DNA from: Catellatospora tritici
GTDB taxonomy: Bacteria > Actinomycetota > Actinomycetes > Mycobacteriales > Micromonosporaceae
Direction of reading: 5' to 3'
Length of the DNA: 64,000 bases
NCBI RefSeq assembly: GCF_019083965.1
Contig: NZ_JAHRCY010000003.1
Coordinates: 322,706 to 386,705 of the forward strand
Of the stretch, positions 31,419 through 38,583 are shown piece after piece (the stretch's first letter is position 1; every line of letters starts with the position of its first letter). The notes under the pieces were generated by a model. The model did not search any database. It was given only the letters and a program-made list of their open reading frames with translations, and had not been told where the DNA came from. A program made the position numbers and the translations under genes.

Positions 31419-32075
31419 GTGGTGGACGTGATGGTGGTCGACGATCACCCGATGTGGCGCGAGGGAGTGGCCCGCGACCTCACCGAGGCCGGGTACACGG
31501 TGGTCGCGGCGGTGGGCGAGGGTGCCCAGGCGGTGCGGGTGTGCGGCTCGGTGCGTCCCGATGTGGTCGTGCTGGACCTCCAGCTGCCGGACCTGTCCGG
31601 GGTCGAGGTGATCCGGGGCCTGGTCGGGGCGCTGCCGCAGGTGCGGGTGCTGGTGCTGTCGGCCAGCGGCGAGCAGCAGGACGTGCTCGACGCGGTCAAG
31701 GCCGGGGCCACCGGCTACCTGCTCAAGTCGGCGGCGCGGGAGGAGTTCCTGGAGGCGGTGCGGCGCACCGCCGACGGCGACGCGGTGTTCACGGCCGGGC
31801 TGGCCGGGCTGGTGCTGGGGGAGTATCGGCGGCTGGCCGCCGGCCCGGCCGCGGACCTGGACGCCCCACGGCTGACCGAGCGGGAGACCGAGGTCCTGCG
31901 ACTGGTCGCGAAGGGACTGTCCTATCGGCAGATCGCCGAGCGGCTGACCCTGTCGCACCGTACGGTGCAGAACCACGTGCAGAACACGCTGGGCAAGTTG
32001 CAGCTGCACAACCGCATCGAGCTGGTCCGCTACGCGATCGAGCGCGGGTTGGACGACTCAGACTCTCCTGAGTAG
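31419..32075 (+). CDS. MacR-like LuxR/NarL-family response regulator
   Basis: 218 residues. Receiver with acidic pocket VDDHP and phospho-Asp53 (VVLDLQLPD), Lys in YLLKSAAREEF, then a LuxR-type HTH, LTERETEVLRLVAKGLSYRQIAERLTLSHRTVQNHV. GTG 31419 is taken because TAGGCT (31406-31411) ends seven bases before it, so it may be expressed from its own leaderless promoter besides the kinase's. Cognate pair with the histidine kinase upstream. Confidence 0.88.
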   Translation: MVDVMVVDDHPMWREGVARDLTEAGYTVVAAVGEGAQAVRVCGSVRPDVVVLDLQLPDLSGVEVIRGLVGALPQVRVLVLSASGEQQDVLDAVKAGATGYLLKSAAREEFLEAVRRTADGDAVFTAGLAGLVLGEYRRLAAGPAADLDAPRLTERETEVLRLVAKGLSYRQIAERLTLSHRTVQNHVQNTLGKLQLHNRIELVRYAIERGLDDSDSPE

Positions 32076-32140
32076 CCCACCCCCGTCTTTGAGTACGTGC
32101 CCCGATTCGCCGCGCCGCCGACTTTGGCTGAATCAGGGGC

Positions 32141-34099
32141 ATGGCTGGAAACGTGTACCTGACCGGCTTTGGGGCGTACCTGCCCGGGGAGCCGCTGGAC
32201 AGCGAGCAGATGGCCCGTCGCCTCGGCGCGGGCGAGCGCGGCGCGGCACTGCGGGCACGCGTGCTGGCCGCCAACGGCATCCGCACCCGCCACTACGCGC
32301 TGGACGAGCGCGGCGAGGTGACCATGCTCAACGAGGAGCTGGCCGCCGAGGCGGTCCGCGACGCCCTCAAGGACCGCGATCTGCCGATCGAGTCGGTGGG
32401 GATGCTGGCGGCCGGAACCACCCAGGGCGACCTGCTGGTGCCGGGGTTCGCCTCGATGGTGCACGGGCGGCTGGGCGGCCCGGCGATGGAGCTGCTGTCG
32501 GCGGGCGGGGTGTGCGCGTCGAGCATGACGGCGCTGGCCGCGGCCGCGCGGGCGGTGCGGCTGGGCGAGCACGACGCGGCCGTGGTGGTCGGGTCGGAGC
32601 TGGTCAGCCGTTCGCTGCGGCAGAGCCGGTACGAGGGCGCGCGCAGCACGTTCGACGCGGAGTTCCTGCGCTGGACCCTGTCGGACGGGGCGGGCGCGGC
32701 GGTGCTGGAGCGCGCGCCCCGGCCCGGCGGGCTGAGTCTGCGGCTGGACTGGACGCACGTGGTGTCGTACGCCAACGAGCGGCCGGTGTGCATGTCGGCC
32801 GGTGGCGAACCGGTCGCCGGGCAGACCTGGCAGGACGGGGCCGATCTGGGCGAGGCCGTGGGTCAGGGACTGATCCGGCTGCGCCAGGACGTCAAGAACC
32901 TGCCCGCGCTGTTCCGGCTGGGGCTGCGCGAGTTCATGGGGCTGGTGCGGGCGGGCCGGTTCCGGCCGGAGGACGTCGAGCACGTGCTGTGCCACTACAG
33001 CGCCGAGCATTTCCGGGGTGAGATCTTCGACCTGTTGCGCGGCGCCGACCTGATGATCGACGAGAGGCGCTGGTTCACCAATCTGCACAGCCGCGGCAAT
33101 ACGGGGGCCGCCAGCATCTTCGTGATGCTGGCGGAGGCGTGGCAGACGGGGCGGTTCGCCCCCGGTGACCGGATCCTGCTGATCGTGCCCGAGTCGGGCC
33201 GCTACTCCTTCGCCTTCGCCCACCTGACCTGCGTGGACGGTTCGGTCGAAGCCGAGGCGGACGCCGCGCGGCCGGGGAACGCGCCTGCGGTCGACCGCCG
33301 GGCCGCGACGGCTGCGCTGTCGCATGCCGAACGGGCCGTGTCGCTGCCCGCGCGGGCGCGGTTCGAGCAGGCGGTGCGGCATGCGGTGCCGGTCGCGGCC
33401 ACGCCGTCGCCGCTGGGGCGGCCGCTGCCCGAGGACGGTGACGCCGTCCGCTGGACCGTGCTGGAGCTGGCCCGGGTCTGGGGTGACTTCGAGCGGCAGG
33501 TGCGGGCGGTGCCGCTGGTGCGGCGCATCGACACCCATACCGCGACCCTGGCCGACTACCGGCGCCTGCTGTTGCACCTGCGCCAGCAGGTGGTCGAGGG
33601 CGGCCGCTGGATCAGCCGCGCCGCGTCGAACTTCTCGGTGGAACTGTTCGCGCTGCGTAGCGCGGCGATCAAGCACGCGGCCGAGGAGCACCGCGACTAC
33701 CAGCTGCTGGAGCGGGACTTCGTGGCGGCGGGCGGGGACCTGGCCGAGATCCAGGGCGGGCGCAAGAACATCGGGTCGGAGGCGCTGTCGGCGTTCATGT
33801 TCCACCAGGCGAGCCAGCCGGATCCGGTGGATCTGCTCGGGGCGATGTTCATCATCGAGGGGTTGGGCACCGCGCTGGCGCTGGGCTGGGCGGACTCGCT
33901 GCGTGAGCAGCTCTGGCTGCGCGAGGACCAGGTGCGGTTCCTGGCCTACCACGGCGAGGCCGACGACGGGCACTTCGCGGAGCTGGCGCACCTGCTGCGT
34001 GAGGGGGTGCTGGACGCGGCGCGGGCCGCGCGGGTGGTGCGTACGGCCGAGGTGGTGGCGCGGCTGTACACGCTGCAGCTGGCGGAGGTGGACGCGTGA
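32141..34099 (+). CDS. Ketoacyl-ACP synthase III fused to a heme-oxygenase-like diiron (HDO-type) domain
   Basis: 652 residues. Residues 1-365 are a KAS III/FabH-like thiolase fold with triad Cys125 (GGVCASS), His285 (VLCHYSAEHF) and Asn320 (SRGNTGAAS). Residues about 440-652 are all-helical with H604-x3-D608-x2-H611, the C-terminal ligand set of heme-oxygenase-like diiron oxygenases such as UndA; Glu486, Glu515, His517 and Glu573 are candidate remaining ligands. The fusion suggests condensation of an acyl chain followed by oxidative tailoring. AGGGG precedes ATG 32141. The stop overlaps the next start (GTGA). From memory, DarB/StlD ketosynthases are also long; a search would decide whether this is one. 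Confidence 0.8.
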   Translation: MAGNVYLTGFGAYLPGEPLDSEQMARRLGAGERGAALRARVLAANGIRTRHYALDERGEVTMLNEELAAEAVRDALKDRDLPIESVGMLAAGTTQGDLLVPGFASMVHGRLGGPAMELLSAGGVCASSMTALAAAARAVRLGEHDAAVVVGSELVSRSLRQSRYEGARSTFDAEFLRWTLSDGAGAAVLERAPRPGGLSLRLDWTHVVSYANERPVCMSAGGEPVAGQTWQDGADLGEAVGQGLIRLRQDVKNLPALFRLGLREFMGLVRAGRFRPEDVEHVLCHYSAEHFRGEIFDLLRGADLMIDERRWFTNLHSRGNTGAASIFVMLAEAWQTGRFAPGDRILLIVPESGRYSFAFAHLTCVDGSVEAEADAARPGNAPAVDRRAATAALSHAERAVSLPARARFEQAVRHAVPVAATPSPLGRPLPEDGDAVRWTVLELARVWGDFERQVRAVPLVRRIDTHTATLADYRRLLLHLRQQVVEGGRWISRAASNFSVELFALRSAAIKHAAEEHRDYQLLERDFVAAGGDLAEIQGGRKNIGSEALSAFMFHQASQPDPVDLLGAMFIIEGLGTALALGWADSLREQLWLREDQVRFLAYHGEADDGHFAELAHLLREGVLDAARAARVVRTAEVVARLYTLQLAEVDA

Positions 34100-35067
34100 G
34101 GGTGCTGCGCGACCCGTCGGTGTGGATGGCGATGCTGGCCGACCCGGCGGTGCCGATGGACCGCGAGACGCTGCGGCTGGTCGTACGCGACCAGCGGCGG
34201 TGGACCCGGCGCTGGCTGTACCCGGTGGTCCGGCCCTGCTCGGCGGTCGCGGTGTGGCTGATCCGGGTGCTGAAGCGGCTGGTGGCGGTGCCGCTGTCGG
34301 CGCACGGCACGATGGACCGGCTGTGCGTGTGGTTCCTGCACCGGTTCGTGCACCCGGAGGCGGGCACGCTGCTGGTGCGGCACTTCATCGTCGAGACGAA
34401 CCTGCTGGCCTTCCTGGTCCGCAACGCGCCGGTGGCCGGGGTGCCCGAGCCGACGCTGCGTCCGACGACGGTGTCGCGGCTGGGCGACCGGGCCGTGATC
34501 GAGCACGACGTCAACGTGTACGAGGTGCTGATCGGCCTGGGCACCGGCGTGCCCCGGCCCCGCCCGGACCGGCTGGACCTGTCGATGCTGGACGTGCCGC
34601 CGATCGACCCGGCCCCGGCGCGGCGACGCTGGCTGCGGCTGGACATCCAGACCGCGCTGTGTCTGATGAACATCCCGTTCGCGTTGTGCCTGACGGTGCC
34701 GGAGTACCAGCGGGCGGTGCACTCGATGCGGCTGGACGCCTCGCTGCTGGCGCTGCTGGCCGACACCACCGGCGACGAGACGTTCCTGCGCTGGCGGCCC
34801 CAGGGGATCACGGTGCGCCTGGACAGCGGCCTGGACGTCCCCCGCGCCGTCTACGAACACGCCGTCATCTGCGAATACGCCCACGAACACCTCCTCCGCC
34901 TCCGCGGCGGCGGTGGTGGCGGTGGTGGCGGTGGTGAGTTGCCGGGCAGTCGGGCGAATGGGGTCGCAAGACACGTCCGGTTGCCCGGCAACTTGGGTGA
35001 TCTTGGAGACTCGGCCGGGTCAGGTGGTGCGGGGGCGCATGGCGCGGTCGAGGGCGCGCATGCGTGA
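34096..35067 (+). CDS. Unknown helical partner of the KAS III fusion, with repeat-derived tail
   Basis: 323 residues, coupled by GTGA to the KAS III-HDO gene, so probably the same pathway. The core (about 1-270) is helical with one hydrophobic segment (YPVVRPCSAVAVWLIRVL) and His/Glu clusters: RHFIVETN, IEHDVNVYEVL, EYQRAVH, YEHAVICEYAHEHL. These could be metal-binding, but I recognise no family. Residues about 271-280 are a poly-Gly tract, followed by about 43 residues encoded by a REP-B element and beyond, running 48 nt into the convergent LysR gene. The natural end was probably near 34937. Confidence 0.65.
   Translation: MRVLRDPSVWMAMLADPAVPMDRETLRLVVRDQRRWTRRWLYPVVRPCSAVAVWLIRVLKRLVAVPLSAHGTMDRLCVWFLHRFVHPEAGTLLVRHFIVETNLLAFLVRNAPVAGVPEPTLRPTTVSRLGDRAVIEHDVNVYEVLIGLGTGVPRPRPDRLDLSMLDVPPIDPAPARRRWLRLDIQTALCLMNIPFALCLTVPEYQRAVHSMRLDASLLALLADTTGDETFLRWRPQGITVRLDSGLDVPRAVYEHAVICEYAHEHLLRLRGGGGGGGGGGELPGSRANGVARHVRLPGNLGDLGDSAGSGGAGAHGAVEGAHA
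34907..34935 (+). repeat. GGT/GGC trinucleotide tract (poly-Gly)
   Basis: About ten consecutive GGC/GGT codons directly before REP-B copy 1. Confidence 0.85.
34938..34992. repeat. REP-B palindromic element, copy 1 (in a coding region)
   Basis: 55 bp. GTTGCCGGGCAGTCGGGCG faces CGTCCGGTTGCCCGGCAAC: 16 of 19 positions pair and the three mismatches are transitions (wobble-compatible). It is translated as part of the C-terminal tail of the preceding gene. Confidence 0.9.
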
Positions 35068-35949
35068 GGTGGCGATGGCGGTGACCACGCGGGTGGCGGG
35101 GGACAGTTCGGCGTCGCGGCGGTGCACGATGGCGAACTCCTCGTACATCGCCGGGCGCAGCGGGGCCCAGCCCAGCCCGGCGGGCAGCCGGTCGCCGAGG
35201 TTGTGCAGCACGCCGCGCCAGGTGACGGTGTCGGCCAGGCCCCGGGCGGCGATCTCCAGCGCCGTCTCGGTGTCCTCGACCTCCACGCGCGGGCGCAGCG
35301 ACCGGCCGGTGCCCTGGACCGCGCGGGTGAGCTGGCGGCGGGTGGTGTCGTCGTCGCGCCAGCTCGCGTCGGGCAGCACCAGCGGGGCGTCGGCCAGAGC
35401 GGCCGGGGTGATCCGGCCGGTGAGCCGGGCCGGGTCGGCGCTGACGTAGACCAGTTCGTCGCGCAGCACCGGGGTGACGACCATGCCCTCATCGGCGACG
35501 GGCAGCGCGATCACGGCGGCCTCCAGGCGGCCGCGGCGCAGCTGCGCCAGGATCTCGGCGGAGTTCTGCCCGACCAGCTCGACCCGGATGCCGGGGTGCT
35601 GGCTGAGCACGTCGGCGACCAGGTCGGCGGCGAGGTAGAAGCGGGCGGTGCGGAACACCCCGAAGCGGACCGTGCCGGTGAGCAGCTGGCGCACCGAGGC
35701 CACGGCGCGGCGGGCCTCCTCGACCGCGCCGAGCGCGGTGGCGGCGTGCGGGGCCAGCGCGCGGGCCGCCTCGGTGGGCACCAGTCCTCGGCCGACCCGC
35801 TGGAACAGGGTCGCGTCGAGCTGCTGTTCCAGCAGCCGGACCTGTTCGGAGACCGACGGCTGGGCGTAGCCGAGCGCGGTCGCGGCGGCGGTGAACGAGC
35901 CGTGCTCCAGCGTGGTGAGGAAGCAGCGCAGCTGGTGCAGCGAGATCAA
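35020..35949 (-). CDS. LysR-family transcriptional regulator
   Basis: 309 residues. Winged HTH MISLHQLRCFLTTLEHGSFTAAATALGYAQPSVSEQVRLLEQQL, then a periplasmic-binding-like effector domain (GTVRFGVFRTARFYLAADLVADVL). TTG 35949 is the start, with AAGGGA five bases upstream. Divergent from the EamA transporter gene (69-bp gap), the classical layout for a LysR regulator and its target; effector unknown. Its 3' end overlaps the extended gene at 34096 by 48 nt on the opposite strand. Confidence 0.9.
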   Translation of the reverse strand: MISLHQLRCFLTTLEHGSFTAAATALGYAQPSVSEQVRLLEQQLDATLFQRVGRGLVPTEAARALAPHAATALGAVEEARRAVASVRQLLTGTVRFGVFRTARFYLAADLVADVLSQHPGIRVELVGQNSAEILAQLRRGRLEAAVIALPVADEGMVVTPVLRDELVYVSADPARLTGRITPAALADAPLVLPDASWRDDDTTRRQLTRAVQGTGRSLRPRVEVEDTETALEIAARGLADTVTWRGVLHNLGDRLPAGLGWAPLRPAMYEEFAIVHRRDAELSPATRVVTAIATSRMRALDRAMRPRTT

Positions 35950-36018
35950 GGAAATCCCTTCGGTATGTGCTGGAATCCAAGGCTACCTCGATGGCTCGGC
36001 CCGCCCTACCGTCTTGGT

Positions 36019-37212
36019 GTGTCCTCGGCTCCCCCTGCCCCGACCTCGACCGTTCCCGCCCCCGCCCCGTCCCGCTCGGCTCGCCGTGGAGTCGCGCTGT
36101 GTCTGCTGGCCGCTGCCGGGTTCGGCGTCTCGGCCGTGTTCGCAAAGCACGCGTACGCCGCCGGGCTCAACGTGTCGACGCTGCTGACGGCTCGGTTCGC
36201 GCTCGCCGCCGTGCTGCTGTGGGCGGTCGTGGCGTGGCGTCGGCCCAAGCTGCCCACCGGGCGCAGCCTGCTGGTCGCGATCGGCCTGGGCGCGATCGGG
36301 TACGCCTGCCAGTCCGGTCTCTACTTCGGCGCCCTGGCCCGCATCGACGCCTCGCTGACGGCGCTGCTGCTGTACGCGTACCCCGCGCTGGTCACCGTCA
36401 TCGCCGTGGTGCTGCGCCGCGAACGCGCCGACCGGCGCCGGATGGCGGCGCTGGCCTGCTCGGCCGCCGGGCTGCTGCTGATGCTGGGCGCGGGCGGCAT
36501 CAAGGGCTCCGCCGCCGGGGCCGGGGTGCTGCTGGCGCTGGGCGCCGCCGTCGCCTACTCGCTGTATCTCACCGTCAGCGAGGGCCTGCCCGCCGGGCTG
36601 GACCTGTTCGCGGTGACGGCGATCGTGTGCAGCGCCGCCGCGGTCAGCCTGGGCCTGACCGGACTGGTCACCGGCAACCTGCACGCCCCGGCCGACCCGT
36701 CCGCGTGGGGCTGGGTGGCGCTGCTGGCCGCCTGTTCGACGGTGGTGCCGATCGCCTGCGTGTTCGTCGGTGTACGCGAGGTGGGCGCCTCCACCGCCGC
36801 GATCCTGTCCTGCGCCGAACCGGCCGTCACCGTCGCGGCGATGGCCCTGGTCTTCGGCGAGCGCCTCACCCCGGCGCAGGCCGTGGGCGGCCTGGCCGTG
36901 CTCGCCTCGGTGGCGGTGCTGCAGTGGCCCCGGCGCACCGCGCGGGCGGCGGCGGACGCGCAGCCAGCGGACGCGGGTATCGTGCGGGGCGATCGACTCG
37001 CGGAGGAGACCCCACCCCATGCGCCGCTTCCTGCCCCTGGCCCTGCTCGCGGTGATGCTCGGCGCGGGCTGCGCCGACGGGCCGACGCCGGTGTTCCACG
37101 CCGCCCAGAGCAGCCCGGGCAGCACTCCGGGCCCGACGGGCGCCGCGACGCCGTCGGCGCCGGCCGCGCTGTCGGCGGCCGAACGGCTGCAGGCGGCACT
37201 GGTCACCGATGA
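36019..37212 (+). CDS. EamA/DMT-family transporter with an overlapping C-terminal tail
   Basis: 397 residues; ten membrane helices in two EamA repeats (about 20-315), e.g. SVFAKHAYAAGLNVSTLLTARF and AILSCAEPAVTVAAMALVFGERLTPAQ. Probable metabolite or amino-acid exporter. GTG 36019 lies six bases after TACCGT (36007-36012), so leaderless. After the last helix the frame stays open for another 85 or so Arg/Gly/Pro-rich residues, overlapping the next gene's start by 194 nt; this tail has no look of a conserved domain. Target of the divergent LysR regulator (inference). Confidence 0.85.
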   Translation: MSSAPPAPTSTVPAPAPSRSARRGVALCLLAAAGFGVSAVFAKHAYAAGLNVSTLLTARFALAAVLLWAVVAWRRPKLPTGRSLLVAIGLGAIGYACQSGLYFGALARIDASLTALLLYAYPALVTVIAVVLRRERADRRRMAALACSAAGLLLMLGAGGIKGSAAGAGVLLALGAAVAYSLYLTVSEGLPAGLDLFAVTAIVCSAAAVSLGLTGLVTGNLHAPADPSAWGWVALLAACSTVVPIACVFVGVREVGASTAAILSCAEPAVTVAAMALVFGERLTPAQAVGGLAVLASVAVLQWPRRTARAAADAQPADAGIVRGDRLAEETPPHAPLPAPGPARGDARRGLRRRADAGVPRRPEQPGQHSGPDGRRDAVGAGRAVGGRTAAGGTGHR

Positions 37213-37726
37213 CGAGCTGAAAGCCGACGCGGTGTTCGCCGTCGCCGACTTCGAGCGCACCTTCGACCAGGACCACCAGGTGAACTACGCGTACGGGGTG
37301 GTCCCGGCCTGCGGGGAGAAGGCGGCGTCGTCGACCACCGAGGGGCGCGCGGTCGTGGCGTGGTCGCGGGCGTGGTGGACCGGGCACGGCATCGCCGGCC
37401 AGGACGCGTACGTGCTGCCCAAGCAGACCGCCGCGACCGTGCTCGCCAAGGTCAAGTCGAACCTGGCCGGGTGCGGTTCGTTCAGCGAGGACGACGTCAC
37501 CTACCACAAGACGGCCAAGCACCAGGTGAAACTGCCCGCCGGGTTCACCGGCTCGGTCGCGGCCTGCTTCGAGGGCTCCGGCGACACCGCCTGCTTCGCC
37601 TACCTGGGGCGCGGGCACGTGGTGACGCGCCTGTTCAGCTCCGCCGAGGACCAGGCGGGCGCGCAGCGCCAGCTGCAGGCCCTGATGGCCCCGGTCGCCG
37701 CCCGCCTGCAACGCCTCCCCGCCTGA
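37019..37726 (+). CDS. Lipoprotein of unknown function
   Basis: 235 residues. Signal MRRFLPLALLAVMLGAGC with lipobox Cys18, a Pro/Ser/Thr linker to about 48, then a compact domain with four further Cys (VPACGEKA, LAGCGSF, VAACFEGSGDTACF). The overall form, a ~30-residue spacer then a two-disulfide sensor-like domain, is common among actinobacterial exported lipoproteins (e.g. the PknH sensor-domain relatives), but the match is not firm. GGAGGAG (37002-37008) precedes ATG 37019, and TATCGT (36979-36984) is a likely -10 inside the upstream gene. Confidence 0.75.
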   Translation: MRRFLPLALLAVMLGAGCADGPTPVFHAAQSSPGSTPGPTGAATPSAPAALSAAERLQAALVTDDELKADAVFAVADFERTFDQDHQVNYAYGVVPACGEKAASSTTEGRAVVAWSRAWWTGHGIAGQDAYVLPKQTAATVLAKVKSNLAGCGSFSEDDVTYHKTAKHQVKLPAGFTGSVAACFEGSGDTACFAYLGRGHVVTRLFSSAEDQAGAQRQLQALMAPVAARLQRLPA

Positions 37727-37793
37727 TCGGGGCAAGGCAGGGCACCTTCGTCGGCTCGCGTCAGCGAGACGAGCAGCGGCTCGGCTCGCAATA

Positions 37794-37820
37794 CGGTTCG
37801 GAAGGGCCCCTTCCAAACCG
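37794..37820. terminator. Hairpin between convergent genes (GGAAGGGCCCCTTCC type)
   Basis: CGGTTCGGAAGG / GGC / CCCTTCCAAACCG; 12-bp stem with one C-A mismatch that becomes G-U on the minus strand. Lies between the lipoprotein and the phosphopantetheinyl transferase gene. Shares GGAAGGGCCCCTTC with the element at 51036. Confidence 0.7.
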
Positions 37821-37855
37821 GGGCTGCCGCGGCGGATGGCGCGGTGCTGTGGCGG

Positions 37856-38440
37856 TCAGCGGGTGGTGAGGTCGGCGGTGTCGAGGTCGACTCGGGTGCC
37901 CAGGGCGCCGGCGGCGGCGCAGGCCACCGCGAGCACCAGTTCGGCTCGGTCCGGTCTGGTCAGGGCGGTGCCGGACAGGGCGATGCCGCGCGTGCCGGGG
38001 ACCAGCGCGGTCAGGGCGGTGCCGTCGGCCGGTGGCGGCAGCGGCATCTCGCGGCGCAGGCCGCCAGCGCGCAGGCCGGTGCCCAGGGCCTTGCCGACGG
38101 CCTCCTTCTGCGTCCACAGGGCCAGGAAGTCCTGCGGGCGCTCCCGCACCCAGCCCGCCTCACGGGCGTCGAACCACCGCGCGGCCAGCTCCGCGGCGGG
38201 CAGGTCGCGGCGCAGTTCGACGTCGATGCCGACCGGGCCGAGGGTGCTCAGCACGACCGCGGCCACGCCTTCGGTGTGCGTCAGGGACAGGTGCAGTTGC
38301 GGATGGGCGGGCAGCAGCGGCCGCCCGGACGGGTCGCGGCGGACGCGGACCGTGGTCGGGCAGGTGTCGAGGGTCTGCGCCACGGCCAGGCGGGCCAGGC
38401 AGGTGGCGCAGTGCGATTCGGAGACCCACACACGCAGCAC
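37856..38440 (-). CDS. Sfp-type 4'-phosphopantetheinyl transferase
   Basis: 194 residues. Transfers phosphopantetheine from CoA to carrier proteins of polyketide, fatty-acid or nonribosomal synthesis. Motifs GIDVELRRD (Asp73, Glu75 bind Mg) and FLALWTQKEAVGKALGTGL (Lys112, Glu113, Lys117). LSLTHTEGVAAVV carries the conserved His. About the usual length of the short, stand-alone class. GTG start. It may serve the KAS III fusion pathway 4 kb away, but no carrier-protein gene is in the window. Confidence 0.88.
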   Translation of the reverse strand: MLRVWVSESHCATCLARLAVAQTLDTCPTTVRVRRDPSGRPLLPAHPQLHLSLTHTEGVAAVVLSTLGPVGIDVELRRDLPAAELAARWFDAREAGWVRERPQDFLALWTQKEAVGKALGTGLRAGGLRREMPLPPPADGTALTALVPGTRGIALSGTALTRPDRAELVLAVACAAAGALGTRVDLDTADLTTR

Positions 38441-38510
38441 CAGCTGAGCACATCACGCGGGCCTGCCGGGTGGTATCGGTGAGCCGGTCGCGGCGTGACG
38501 CTGATACGGC

Positions 38511-38544
38511 GGTGGCCGCGACCCGAGTACGGGTCGCGGCCACC
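38511..38544 (-). terminator. Perfect 14-bp hairpin after the homospermidine synthase gene
   Basis: GGTGGCCGCGACCC, loop GAGTAC, GGGTCGCGGCCACC. Located 39 nt beyond the end of the minus-strand polyamine operon. Confidence 0.7.
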
Positions 38545-38555
38545 GGACGGCGCGT

Positions 38556-38577
38556 CGACCGACCGAACGGTCGGTCG
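38556..38577 (-). terminator. Second hairpin CGACCGACCG-AA-CGGTCGGTCG
   Basis: 10-bp inverted repeat directly downstream of the homospermidine synthase stop, in tandem with the hairpin at 38511. Confidence 0.6.
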
Positions 38578-38583
38578 GGCAGG

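Noticed and set aside
35122..36018. Long upstream extension of the EamA transporter frame
   Set aside because: It runs antisense through the LysR gene. The leaderless box TACCGT and the GTG at 36019 fit the family's N-terminus.
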